A stretch of DNA of 23,039 bases. It comes from Myxococcales bacterium (GTDB lineage Bacteria; Myxococcota; Polyangia; Polyangiales; Polyangiaceae). The translations under genes were made by a program, and so were the position numbers. Every line of letters starts with the position of its first letter. Position 1 is the first letter of the stretch. The DNA lies in the NCBI GenBank assembly GCA_020430865.1, contig JAGQIY010000228.1:1-23039 (forward strand), in the 5' to 3' direction. This document shows positions 7,636 through 15,585 of the stretch, piece after piece. Below the pieces are notes generated by a model that was given only the letters and a program-made list of their open reading frames with translations, was not told the origin of the DNA and ran no database searches.

Positions 7636-9165
7636 TCAAGGACGCGGGCCCAGCAGGTCCAGGAAGAAGCGAGGTCGCTCGAGCCCGTTCACACACGAGG
7701 TGTCGAGTCCACTCGAGCTGGCGTCGCGGATGAAGCGTCCGACCAGCTTGGGCACGCAACCTACGGCGAGCGTGCCGTGTCCCTGTCCCGGAACGATCAC
7801 GTGCAGGCCCCGATCCAGGCCCTCCAGCGCCAGATCCGCCCAGCGCGGCGGAGTCGCCGGATCCAGCTCGCCGGACAGCAGCAGAGTGGGGACGCTACTC
7901 ACGACGGGCTCGGACCCCGCCGGGTCGTACTTGGCGTGGGGCCAGAGCTTGCAAGCGTGCTCCATCTCCAGGACGCCGGACGCGGGCAGGAAGCTGTGAC
8001 GCGCATACTCCGTGAGTTCGGCGTCACCGACGCGGGGCAGGTCCTCCGCGCAGGCGACGGACAGCAACAGACCGAGGCTCATGGTCTGCTGGACGCTATG
8101 TGAGACCAGCATCGACTGCGTCAGCAGCGCCTCGAGCTTCCCTCGCGCCACCTGTTCGATCACCACTGGAAGCAGCTGGCTCACCTCGGCTGAGTACAGC
8201 ATGCCACGCACCGCCGACGCGAAGGCGTCCGCGGTGAGCGTCAGCTCGAGCTCCTCGCCTGTCTCCGGGTGCCGAACCTTGGCTAGCAACGGCCGCTTCC
8301 GCAACCGCTCCATCAGCTCGGCGAAGTCCTGCCGCAGCGAGGGGTAGCTCTCACTGCAGTCGGCGTTGCGCTCACAGTAGTCGAAGGCCTGATCCAGCGC
8401 GCGCTGCCCATCGGGCAGGAAGTCGAGGAACAGCCTGAGCTGCGGCGGCGCAACACCATCGAGCACCATGGAACGCAGCGACGCCGAGTGATGGCGAGCG
8501 TACGCCAGCGCCAAGCGCGTGCCGTAGGAAGCGCCGATCAGATTCACCTGCTCGTAGCCCAGGGCTCGCCGCACCTCGTCCAGATCGGCGACCGCAGCCT
8601 CGGTCGTGTACTGGGTGGTGTCGGCGTCGAGTCGGGCGACGCACTGCTCGAGCTTCGTGCTGTCCAAATCCGTGCGGAACTGATCTTGGGCGTCGTCGGG
8701 GTCCGCGAGTTCGCACGTCAGCGGGTTGGAGCGTCCTGTGCCCCGCTGGTCGAGGAATACGATGTCTCGCTCCCGCCGCACGGCGTCGAGCAGCGGGGCC
8801 ATGTCGTGCGCCAGCGTCACGGCCGATTGTCCAGGGCCGCCGGCGAGAAAGAACACAGCATCCTTGGCAGGCGATGACGAGTAGGCGCGCAGCACGGCGT
8901 AGTGGAGCCGCAGGCGTCGTCCGCTCTCGAGCTGGCGGTTCTCCCAGACGACGGTTTGGCCACACAGGGCGAGGGTGCCGTCGAGATCGCAGCGTTCGAG
9001 GCCCTGGTCGTCGCTTCGGGGCGCGTGGTTCAGTTCTGGGTTGGCCTCGCTGCACGCCAAGCCGACCAGCGCCATGGCCAGCAGGCGGCGCGCGCGCTTG
9101 ACCTCTCGCCAGAGCGCGGAGCCCGTGCTGGGTGCCCGTCTCGTGTCGGGTGCGGAAAGCGCCAC
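7636..9165 (-). CDS. Alpha/beta-hydrolase lipoprotein, TAP/proline-iminopeptidase-like (S33)
   Basis: This is probably an exported aminopeptidase or esterase of the tripeptidyl-aminopeptidase-like alpha/beta-hydrolase group. The 509-aa product has the oxyanion segment LAGGPGQSA (108-115), the family motif LDQRGTGRSNP (138-148) and nucleophile Ser213 in GASYGT. The acid is Asp435 in SGELDPATPP and the base is His463 in PGQGHGT, followed by the usual C-terminal TAP-like domain. The N-terminus has basic residues, a hydrophobic stretch and a Cys38 lipobox-like LVGLAC, so it is probably membrane-tethered. The start is GTG 9165, preceded by GAGAG; an ATG at codon 31 would remove the basic n-region and is less likely. 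Cys pairs in the lid (such as C264/C270) fit an extracytoplasmic location. The gene sits between the zinc/histone-fold gene and the ABC pair on one strand. Confidence 0.88.
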   Translation of the reverse strand: MALSAPDTRRAPSTGSALWREVKRARRLLAMALVGLACSEANPELNHAPRSDDQGLERCDLDGTLALCGQTVVWENRQLESGRRLRLHYAVLRAYSSSPAKDAVFFLAGGPGQSAVTLAHDMAPLLDAVRRERDIVFLDQRGTGRSNPLTCELADPDDAQDQFRTDLDSTKLEQCVARLDADTTQYTTEAAVADLDEVRRALGYEQVNLIGASYGTRLALAYARHHSASLRSMVLDGVAPPQLRLFLDFLPDGQRALDQAFDYCERNADCSESYPSLRQDFAELMERLRKRPLLAKVRHPETGEELELTLTADAFASAVRGMLYSAEVSQLLPVVIEQVARGKLEALLTQSMLVSHSVQQTMSLGLLLSVACAEDLPRVGDAELTEYARHSFLPASGVLEMEHACKLWPHAKYDPAGSEPVVSSVPTLLLSGELDPATPPRWADLALEGLDRGLHVIVPGQGHGTLAVGCVPKLVGRFIRDASSSGLDTSCVNGLERPRFFLDLLGPRP

Positions 9166-9244
9166 GAACTCTCAGTCTAGCCGCTTTCGCTGCCCGGCTC
9201 AAAGCGGCGAGGGCGGAGAGCACTGGTCAGTGCGCGGTGGAAGG

Positions 9245-9898
9245 TCACGAGCGGTAGGAGATGTTGTTCAGGACGCTCAGGATGTCGCGGTCGAGCACCG
9301 TCTTTCGTCCCTCGCGCGCGGCGGCTTTGATCGCCTCCACGCTCAACCGACGCAGGTGGTCGCTGAGCACGCTCATCACGCCGTCCGAGGTGTTGAAGTC
9401 GGAGCGCGCGCGCACGTACTTCTTCAGCTTGGACGCCACGATCAAGATCTCCTGGGGCAGATCCTTGTCATCGATCTCGGGTAGACCCATCGTCTCGGCT
9501 CCTCGCTTCACCACGCCCAGGCGCGCCGCGCGCTGGGCTCCGCTCTCGTCTTCTCCCAGGGCGCGCTGAACTGCCTCATGTCGAGCTGCTTCGTTCCGCG
9601 CGGTAATTTCCTGGGCCTCGGGCGTCGCGCGTTGCGCGGCCCGCTCCTGTGCCGCGGCGTCCTCGGCTTGCTCCCGCTCGAACTCCGCGCGGCTGGGAGA
9701 CCGCACCTGCTCGGCCCACGCGTCGCGGTGCCGCATCATCGGTAGATGAGCCTCCCAACAGGGGAGCGAGCAGAAGAAGAGCCCGGTGCGCTTGCGATTG
9801 CAGGTCGAGACGCTGCATGCGTAGTAGCTCTGCTCGAAACCAATCGGCTTCTTGCAGCTGCTGCACAGTTTGAAAAAGTCGCTCAAGATGCGCTCCAT
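9245..9898 (-). CDS. Zinc-binding / histone-fold protein
   Basis: The 217-aa product has three parts. Residues 12-57 carry Cys12, Cys15, Cys28, Cys33, Cys43, Cys47, His51 and His57, a MYND- or RING-like spacing able to hold two zincs (CSSC, CSVSTC, FCSLPCWEAH). Residues about 65-135 are a charged Ala/Glu/Arg/Gln-rich helical linker. Residues 148-215 match a histone fold: a first helix EILIVASKLKKYVRA, a long central helix from S171 to E196, then RKT and a short third helix from D203. R198-x-T200-x4-D205 is an exact RxTxxxxD motif, the Arg-Asp clamp of archaeal histones and of bacterial histones such as Bdellovibrio Bd0055. DNA binding or chromatin-like scaffolding is inferred. The ATG directly follows GAGG, too close for a normal ribosome site; coupling to the gene 32 bases upstream is likely. 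Confidence 0.85.
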   Translation of the reverse strand: MERILSDFFKLCSSCKKPIGFEQSYYACSVSTCNRKRTGLFFCSLPCWEAHLPMMRHRDAWAEQVRSPSRAEFEREQAEDAAAQERAAQRATPEAQEITARNEAARHEAVQRALGEDESGAQRAARLGVVKRGAETMGLPEIDDKDLPQEILIVASKLKKYVRARSDFNTSDGVMSVLSDHLRRLSVEAIKAAAREGRKTVLDRDILSVLNNISYRS

Positions 9899-9930
9899 CC
9901 TCGAGTCTGAGGCGCTGGTGTCAATAGCTG

Positions 9931-10326
9931 TCAGGCGCGCTTCTCCCGTAGCCAGGCGTGCAGCTCCCGGAGCGCCGCGACGTCGTCTGCGTCGTCGCCC
10001 ACACCAACCGCGAGGTAGAGTTCCGTCGCGCGGGTCCTGCGCTGCTTTGCCAGGTAGGGTCGCTCCATCCGGTCGAGGCTGCGGGCCTCTATCGTCATCA
10101 CGCGGGCCAGGGTTCGCACGACGTCGGGTGGACCGAGCAGGGTGACCAGGGTCTTGGTGTCGAGGGAGTCGAAGGTCTGACGATCGACTCGCAGGAGGTC
10201 GAGGTAGGCTTCCTGCAAGGCCTCCATCGCGCGCGTGTCCTCACCCTTGCTCTGGTGGCCCAGTGCGCGAGCGATGGCCTGCATCGCCTTCTCGATGACG
10301 CGCATCACGAAGTCCTGCTTCAGCAT
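9931..10326 (-). CDS. Small all-helical protein of unknown function
   Basis: I do not recognise a named family with confidence. The 131-aa product looks wholly alpha-helical and soluble: an amphipathic N-terminal helix (MLKQDFVMRVIEKAMQAIAR), a middle segment with an EALQEAYLDLL helix reminiscent of a TPR unit, and a basic third region (YLAKQRRTRATELYLAV) followed by an acidic loop and a final helix. There is no signal peptide or membrane segment. It lies 32 bases upstream of the zinc/histone-fold gene on the same strand, so the two are probably one transcript and possibly partners. The ATG at 10326 has no obvious ribosome site; Met8 is an alternative start. Confidence 0.72.
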   Translation of the reverse strand: MLKQDFVMRVIEKAMQAIARALGHQSKGEDTRAMEALQEAYLDLLRVDRQTFDSLDTKTLVTLLGPPDVVRTLARVMTIEARSLDRMERPYLAKQRRTRATELYLAVGVGDDADDVAALRELHAWLREKRA

Positions 10327-10365
10327 GAGCCGATGGTAGCAGCGCTGGACGGCGTGCCCACATTG

Positions 10366-10392
10366 CTGGGGTTTCCTGGAGATTTGCCCCAG
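10366..10392 (-). terminator. Weak stem-loop after the NHL lipoprotein gene
   Basis: CTGGGG at 10366-10371 pairs with CCCCAG at 10387-10392 around a 15-base loop, 22 bases beyond the stop of the NHL lipoprotein gene. There is no T-tract, so it is a possible but unproven transcription terminator separating that gene from the downstream helical-protein gene. Confidence 0.2.
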
Positions 10393-10413
10393 GTCTCATG
10401 CTCGTGGCGATGC

Positions 10414-11691
10414 TTACTGCAAGTGGATCACTCGTACGCGATGGTTGCCGCTGTCGTCGCCACGATTGCCATCGGCGACGTACAGCGTGCCCCCGTCACT
10501 GCTCACGCTGAGACCCTCCAGGCCGTAGAACCGTGCGGTCAGTGGTGTCGAGGAGTCCACCCAGCCCTGGGTGCCGTCCCCCGCGATGGTGGTGACCTGG
10601 CCGCCCGAGATCTTGCGGATCACGTTGCCTCCCACCTCACTCACATAGACGTTGCCGTTGCCGTCGGCCGCCAGGCCCTGGGGCATGTTGAACGCTGCCG
10701 CCGCCAGCGTGCCGTCAGTCGTCGCCGCGCTGCCGTCGCCGGCGTAGGTGGTCACCGCTCCCGCAAGAGTTACCTTACGGATCACGTTGTTGCCCTGGTC
10801 GGCGACCAGGATCTCGTCGCCCGCGAGGACCACGACCGCGTATGGTGTGGCGAAGCGGGCTGCGTTCCCCGTGCCGTTCACGAAGCCACTCTCCGAGCTC
10901 TCGGAGCCGGCGAGGTGCGTGATGGCCTTGGTCGTCGGATCGAGGATCGCGAGCTTTTGCTCCAGGAAGAACGACATGACCACGCGGCCATCGCTGAGCG
11001 TGGCGAGGCCCCGGGCGCGACCAGAATCGTCTACCTGCAAGGCGGCGTTGCCCGAAGCATCGATCCGCCACAGCGCCCCACCACTGCCGGCGCTGGTATT
11101 GTAGTCGGTCTGGACCAGCAGGTCACCGCCACTCAGGAACGTCATGCCGAACGGCCTCGCGAAGGCCCCAGCCCCGACGAACGTGCTCACCTCGCCTGAG
11201 GTCGTTGCCTTACGGATCAATCCATTGTCGAAGTCTGCGACGTAGATCCGATCGCTCGGTCCCAGCAGCACGTTCACGGGGTTGTTGAAATGGGCGACCT
11301 CGCGCGTGCCGTCCTGGGCGCCAGGCACCTCGTTGCCTGCCAGCGTCTCGGCGCCGACTCCAGTGAGGGGGGGCAGGTTGGTTTGCCCGGTTCCGCCGGT
11401 CCCCGCCGTGCCCGTGCCACCGGTCGCGCCGGTGCCCCCCGTCGCGCCGGTGCCCCCCGTCGCGCCGGTCGCGCCGGTGCCTCCCATCGCGCCGGTCGCG
11501 CCGGTGCCTCCCATCGCGCCGGTACCCGCTGCGCCTGCGTTGCCAGCGCTGCCGCCAGACCCCGCGGAACCTGCTTGGTCACCGCCCCCCCCGCACGCTG
11601 CCAGGGAGAGGGCCAGGACGATGGATGTGGACTGGATACGCATGGGCGGCATTCTACGCTGGACGCGCTGTTCGTGCTTCGTTGCTGGCAT
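10414..11691 (-). CDS. NHL-repeat beta-propeller lipoprotein with collagen-like linker
   Basis: The 425-aa product starts at ATG 11691, which follows GAGAAG; Met17 (11643) is an alternative that gives a tighter signal peptide. The lipobox LAAC (Cys33) marks a lipoprotein. Residues about 38-103 are a Gly-x-x linker rich in Thr, Ala and Met, encoded by near-perfect DNA repeats. Residues 110-425 are NHL repeats forming a propeller. Each opens with a LAG/YAGDG turn followed by a hydrophobic strand and segments such as IYVADFDNGLIRK, ILVADQGNNVIRK, VYVSEVGGNVIRK and LYVADGNRGDDSGNHRVR. NHL propellers of this class usually bind proteins or ligands; no catalytic residues are evident. It is a typical myxobacterial surface lipoprotein, and the partner is unknown. 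Confidence 0.87.
   Translation of the reverse strand: MPATKHEQRVQRRMPPMRIQSTSIVLALSLAACGGGGDQAGSAGSGGSAGNAGAAGTGAMGGTGATGAMGGTGATGATGGTGATGGTGATGGTGTAGTGGTGQTNLPPLTGVGAETLAGNEVPGAQDGTREVAHFNNPVNVLLGPSDRIYVADFDNGLIRKATTSGEVSTFVGAGAFARPFGMTFLSGGDLLVQTDYNTSAGSGGALWRIDASGNAALQVDDSGRARGLATLSDGRVVMSFFLEQKLAILDPTTKAITHLAGSESSESGFVNGTGNAARFATPYAVVVLAGDEILVADQGNNVIRKVTLAGAVTTYAGDGSAATTDGTLAAAAFNMPQGLAADGNGNVYVSEVGGNVIRKISGGQVTTIAGDGTQGWVDSSTPLTARFYGLEGLSVSSDGGTLYVADGNRGDDSGNHRVRVIHLQ
11423..11521 (-). repeat. Short tandem repeats coding the Gly-X-Y linker
   Basis: Inside the NHL lipoprotein gene, an 18-base unit (GTCGCGCCGGTGCCCCCC on the plus strand) occurs twice at 11423-11458. A 27-base unit is duplicated perfectly at 11468-11494 and 11495-11521. 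The latter codes the nine-residue repeat GAMGGTGAT twice. All units are multiples of three and share GTCGCGCCGG, so slippage would change linker length without shifting frame. Confidence 0.85.
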
Positions 11692-12059
11692 TCGTCTTCT
11701 CGCGAGGTCTGGGCCGGGCTAGGGTGGGCGAGCACAGACGCCACGACGGGCGTAGCGCGCCGTGGACACCTCCCGTTGCCAGGTGCGGACTGCACGAAGC
11801 GTTCCGCCTTGCGGCGCTCGCCCGATTGGATTGCCGCAACCGGATGGAACGTTAGCACTTACGGACTCGAGGCCGAAGCAGCGCGTTGCGTATGCCCGCG
11901 GAAACGCCTTGGAACGCCCAGGATTCGCGCGGAAGTTGCGTGCGCTCCGGCTCCATCCGCGCGTTTTCCGAGTCATCCGCCGAGCTTGGGCTCATCGGGC
12001 GGTGGGTGTAGCATGGGCACAGCACCCTCCTCCTCGAGGGTGCAAGCCTGCGAGATCAC
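11692..12059. other. Divergent intergenic region, no gene seen
   Basis: These 368 bases separate the divergent NHL lipoprotein and acyl-CoA dehydrogenase genes. Open frames here have no credible start, ribosome site or protein-like composition. I see no clear promoter boxes, hairpin or riboswitch. The last 25 bases hold only a weak GCGAGA ribosome-like site before ATG 12060. Both promoters must lie here. Confidence 0.5.
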
Positions 12060-13271
12060 ATGGACTTCAACCACTCCCCCCGGGTCCTCGAGCTGCTCGG
12101 ACAGCTTCGAGATTTCATGGAGCAACACGTCTACCCCGCGGAGGCGGAGTTCGAGGCTGCCCTCGACCGGCAGTCGACGCGCTGGCAGGTGCCTGAACTG
12201 ATGGAGCAGCTGAAGGCGAAGGCCAAGCGGGCGCAGCTCTGGAATCTGTTTCTACCCGAGAGTGACTACGGCGCCGGGTTGACGAACGTCGAGTACGCCC
12301 CGCTGTGCGAGGTGATGGGCCGCTCGTTCATCGCGCCGGAGGTCTTCAACTGTAACGCTCCCGACACGGGCAACATGGAAGTGCTCGTGCGGTATGGCAC
12401 CCCGGAGCAGCGTGAGCGCTGGCTGGAACCGCTGCTAGCGGGCGAGATCCGCTCATGCTTCGCCATGACGGAACCCGAGGTAGCCTCGAGCGACGCCACG
12501 AATATTCGTGCGGAAATCAATGATGAGGGTGATGAGTACGTGCTCCGCGGGCGGAAGTGGTTCACCAGCGGCGCCGGGGACCCCCGCTGCAAGATTTGCA
12601 TCTTCATGGGTAAGACGGATCCAGGCGCCCCAAGGCACCAACAGCAGAGCATGGTGCTGGTTCCGATGGACTCGCCTGGCGTGAGGGTGGAGCGCATGCT
12701 GCACGTCTTCGGGTACGATGACGCCCCGCACGGGCACGCCGAAGTCAGCTTCGATGGCGTGAGAGTGCCGAAGGCGAACATCCTGCTGGGGGAGGGGCGA
12801 GGGTTCGAGATCGCTCAGGGGCGTCTCGGTCCTGGACGCATCCACCACTGCATGCGCACCATCGGCATGGCCGAGCGCGCGCTCGAAGCGCTGTGCAAGC
12901 GCGCCAACCAGCGCGAGGCGTTCGGCAAGCGCCTGGCCGAGATGGGAGTGACGCGACAGCTGGTCGCCGAGTGTCGAATGGAGATCGACCAGGCTCGACT
13001 GCTCACGCTTCACGCCGCCTGGAAGATGGATCAGGTGGGCAACAAGGTCGCCCGCTCCGAGATCGCTCAGATCAAGGTCGTGGCGCCGAGGATGGCGTTG
13101 CAGGTGATCGACCGCGCCATCCAGATCCACGGAGGGGCGGGAGTATCGCAGGACTTCTTCCTCGCGCGCGCCTACTCGCACATCCGCACGCTGCGGCTCG
13201 CTGATGGTCCAGACGAGGTTCACCTCGCCCAGGTCGGTAAGCTCGAGCTGCGCAAGTTTCCTGCTGGATAA
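12060..13271 (+). CDS. Acyl-CoA dehydrogenase, ACAD10/11-like
   Basis: This 403-aa flavoenzyme should oxidise an acyl-CoA at the alpha-beta bond and pass electrons to ETF. The N-terminal helical domain covers about 1-130. The FAD-binding motif [16 protein letters not shown] (134-149) and the KWFTSGA segment (166-172) follow. The C-terminal helical domain includes REAFGKRL (285-292), [11 protein letters not shown] (355-365) and LADGPDEVH (380-388). LADGPDEVH is the hallmark of the ACAD10/ACAD11 subgroup. Asp382 there aligns with the catalytic Glu of medium-chain enzymes. ACAD10/11 relatives act on branched or hydroxylated acyl chains; the chain used here cannot be read. No ETF, kinase or hydratase gene is adjacent, so it seems to stand alone. 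It converges with the di-heme lipoprotein gene, 86 bases apart. Confidence 0.93.
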   Translation: MDFNHSPRVLELLGQLRDFMEQHVYPAEAEFEAALDRQSTRWQVPELMEQLKAKAKRAQLWNLFLPESDYGAGLTNVEYAPLCEVMGRSFIAPEVFNCNAPDTGNMEVLVRYGTPEQRERWLEPLLAGEIRSCFAMTEPEVASSDATNIRAEINDEGDEYVLRGRKWFTSGAGDPRCKICIFMGKTDPGAPRHQQQSMVLVPMDSPGVRVERMLHVFGYDDAPHGHAEVSFDGVRVPKANILLGEGRGFEIAQGRLGPGRIHHCMRTIGMAERALEALCKRANQREAFGKRLAEMGVTRQLVAECRMEIDQARLLTLHAAWKMDQVGNKVARSEIAQIKVVAPRMALQVIDRAIQIHGGAGVSQDFFLARAYSHIRTLRLADGPDEVHLAQVGKLELRKFPAG

Positions 13272-13357
13272 TGCTGCTGGCAGGTTGAGACCACGGGGCT
13301 CAATCCGCGCGGTTCACCACGCAGGCTGCCGGAGAACCCAGTCTTCTCGGTCGTCGG

Positions 13358-15571
13358 CTAGGGTTCGAGGTCGTCCAATGTCAGCAGGTAGAGCTCGAGG
13401 TCTTCGAGCTCCTGGCTGTCGAGGTTCGAGGTCACCCCGTGTTGGTCGTTGGGGTTCCTCGTGGTGAGGACCTCTCGCAACGTGGCTGCGGAGCCGTCGT
13501 GCAGGTAGGGCGCACTCTTCCACAGCCCGCGCAGCGTGGGTGTATCGATGCCTGCGAGCGGACCGCCCAGGCGCTTGCCGCTGCCCTCGGACAGAGTGCC
13601 CACGTCGTGGAGGCGGGGCACCTTGCTGGCGTCGAAGCCGCTGTCGCTGAAGGAGGCGCCCGAGTGGCAAGTCGCGCATCCGGTCGTGTCCCCTCGGAAG
13701 AGCTGCGCGCCGCGCATCCTGGCTGCTGCCCACGCGGAGTCGTTCGCCTCACGGTATGGACTGATGCCCCAGCCGCTGAGGCTGTTCACGTACGCCGCGA
13801 GCGCGTCCAGCTCCGGGCTGAGTCCCGTCTTGGAGTCGCCGAGTGGTGTGTCGACCGTGCCCATGTGAAATACAGAATCCGTGAGGAAACCAGTGCCCTG
13901 CTGCGGGCCGCGGATGTCGTGCTCGAAGTCTTGAACCTCGTCGAAGTTCGCCGACCAGTGGAGCGCTCCAGAGCCGACGCCCGCGCGACCACGCAACGGG
14001 ATGGTGTTGCGGAGCCCCTCGCCCCGACCCGTGAAGTCCCAGACCAGATTGTCGCCTTCGCCATCCTGGTGGCAGCTCGCGCAGGAGAGGTAGCTCGATT
14101 TGCTCATGCGGCGATCCGCTGCGGAGTAGAAGATCTGCTTGCCGAGCAGCACGTCTGGCGTCAGGGCCTCCGCCTCGACGCTGCTGCCTTCGGCCAGCAG
14201 CGCCGGGTCGCTCTGCCCCAGCGCCGAGACGTCATAGGCGCGCACACCGCGGGACATGAAGCCGTGGACGAAGAGCCGTCTGCCATCTGCGCTCAGCGCC
14301 AGACCTTGAGGAGCCTTTCCCACGTCACGAATCGAGCCCGCGGTATCCAGCGAGAAAGCGTCCAGAGCGATCACGCGCTCGCTGCCCTGGATGGCGACGA
14401 ACACGAGGCCTCCCTCCGGTGAGAACGCCGCCGCGGATGCGTAGTCGAGGTCGTCGAACGCATAGCTCCCCGCTGCGCGCTCTCGAGGCAGGTCATGGTC
14501 TCCGACGGGTACCTCCAGCACGTTGAGCGTGGCTCGCGCCGTGAGGTCGAAGCTCAGATCCTTACCCGTGCGGAAGAGCCCTGTCTGGTTGTTCGCCTTG
14601 AGCGAAGGGAGCCAGGCTTGGGTGCCGCTCGGGCTGAGAACGATCTGATTGACGAAGCTCGGTACGCCGTCGTTGTTCGTGTCGCTGTTCAGTCCGACCT
14701 CGGGTGGCAACAGCAGCGACTGCGTTCCTCCTAGCTCACCGGCGCTCGGTACGCTGATCTGCGATACCTGGGTGCCTTGCTGCGTGCCTCGCCAGTGGCT
14801 GACGAAGAGTCGACCGTCGGGCAACATCCCGAGGCCACGCGGGTCGGGCGCGGTTGCGATGCTCGCGGTGATCCCCTCTCCCCCGACCTCGATGCTGGAG
14901 ATGCTGCCCCGTCCCTGCCCGGCGACGTAGAAGAAGTGGCCACGCGGATCGCTCACGACGCCGTAGGGCGCGCTTCCAGCGGGCAACTGGGTGCGCTTTG
15001 CGTCGGACGGTACCCGGCGCTCCAGCTGCCAGACCTCGTCGCTGTCCTGGCAGGTTACGGCCACGAAAGCACCGCTGATTGCCAGGGTTCGTGGGTGGGT
15101 GCACACCGGGATCTCTCGTAGCAACTCCAGGCTGACCGCATCCATGACGGAGATGCTGTCGTTGTCTGGGTTCACCACCCAGAGCCTCGTGCCCTCGGGC
15201 TCCAGGGCGATGGTGCTCGAGTTCGTGGGTGCCCGTGCCAGCGGGCGGTTCACGACCAGGAGACCGCGGGAGCGAATCTCCCGTTGCCCCGAGGAATCGG
15301 CCTGCGCGCTGAGCAGGTAGTGTCCGGGGTGCTGGTAGACGTGGCACAGCGCGGCGTCGCTGCTGCCGTCGCCCCAGAACAGCTTCAACGACGCGTCGCT
15401 CGGTGTGACCTGGAGCGTGAAGCAGGTTTCTTCGCCGACGTAGCCGAGCTCGGGGCCCTCCAGCTCGCCTACCTCGAGCGCGCTGAGCGGCGGCTTCGGC
15501 TCATCGGAAGCGCTGCTGCACGCGGCGAGCAACGTGGCACTCCAGAGAGAGCGCAGCGCGTGACGTAGCAT
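13358..15571 (-). CDS. Beta-propeller / di-heme cytochrome c peroxidase-like lipoprotein
   Basis: From ATG 15571 the product is 737 aa with signal peptide and lipobox LAAC (Cys18). The frame is open to 15766, but that start would overlap the preceding gene. A PKD-like domain (about 35-110: LFWGDGSSDA, HVYQHPGHYLL) leads into a YVTN/NHL-type propeller (about 115-470: LWVVNPDNDSISVMD, VAVTCQDSDEVWQL, LFVSHWRG, VFVAIQGSERVIAL). The C-terminal part has two c-type heme sites, C497-A-S-C-H501 and C632-A-T-C-H636. It ends in the TPTLRGLWKSAPYLHDGSA segment typical of MauG/CcpA-type di-heme peroxidases. It should act outside the cytoplasm and needs cytochrome c maturation. Peroxidase or oxidase chemistry is inferred. 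It starts 14 bases after the LVIVD lipoprotein gene, so they form an operon. Confidence 0.88.
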   Translation of the reverse strand: MLRHALRSLWSATLLAACSSASDEPKPPLSALEVGELEGPELGYVGEETCFTLQVTPSDASLKLFWGDGSSDAALCHVYQHPGHYLLSAQADSSGQREIRSRGLLVVNRPLARAPTNSSTIALEPEGTRLWVVNPDNDSISVMDAVSLELLREIPVCTHPRTLAISGAFVAVTCQDSDEVWQLERRVPSDAKRTQLPAGSAPYGVVSDPRGHFFYVAGQGRGSISSIEVGGEGITASIATAPDPRGLGMLPDGRLFVSHWRGTQQGTQVSQISVPSAGELGGTQSLLLPPEVGLNSDTNNDGVPSFVNQIVLSPSGTQAWLPSLKANNQTGLFRTGKDLSFDLTARATLNVLEVPVGDHDLPRERAAGSYAFDDLDYASAAAFSPEGGLVFVAIQGSERVIALDAFSLDTAGSIRDVGKAPQGLALSADGRRLFVHGFMSRGVRAYDVSALGQSDPALLAEGSSVEAEALTPDVLLGKQIFYSAADRRMSKSSYLSCASCHQDGEGDNLVWDFTGRGEGLRNTIPLRGRAGVGSGALHWSANFDEVQDFEHDIRGPQQGTGFLTDSVFHMGTVDTPLGDSKTGLSPELDALAAYVNSLSGWGISPYREANDSAWAAARMRGAQLFRGDTTGCATCHSGASFSDSGFDASKVPRLHDVGTLSEGSGKRLGGPLAGIDTPTLRGLWKSAPYLHDGSAATLREVLTTRNPNDQHGVTSNLDSQELEDLELYLLTLDDLEP
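13664..13678 (-). other. Second heme c attachment site (CATCH)
   Basis: These codons give Cys632-Ala-Thr-Cys635-His636 of the di-heme lipoprotein. The CxxCH motif binds heme covalently through the two Cys, with His as axial ligand. Confidence 0.9.
14069..14083 (-). other. First heme c attachment site (CASCH)
   Basis: These codons give Cys497-Ala-Ser-Cys500-His501 of the di-heme lipoprotein, about 135 residues before the second site. That spacing fits di-heme cytochrome c peroxidase-like domains. Confidence 0.9.
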
Positions 15572-15585
15572 GGCCGTCGGCAAGT

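Noticed and set aside
9958..11199. A 413-codon plus-strand open frame
   Set aside because: It is antisense to the helical-protein and NHL lipoprotein genes, whose domain motifs are clear on the minus strand.
11282..11722. Proline/valine-repeat protein on the plus strand (PVPPVAPVPP pattern)
   Set aside because: It is the complement of the Gly-x-x linker repeats in the NHL lipoprotein; the repeat look is a by-product of the DNA repeats.
13332..13348. GAGAA/TTCTC hairpin between convergent genes as a bidirectional terminator
   Set aside because: The stem is only 5 bp with a 7-base loop and no T-tract; such stems are expected by chance.
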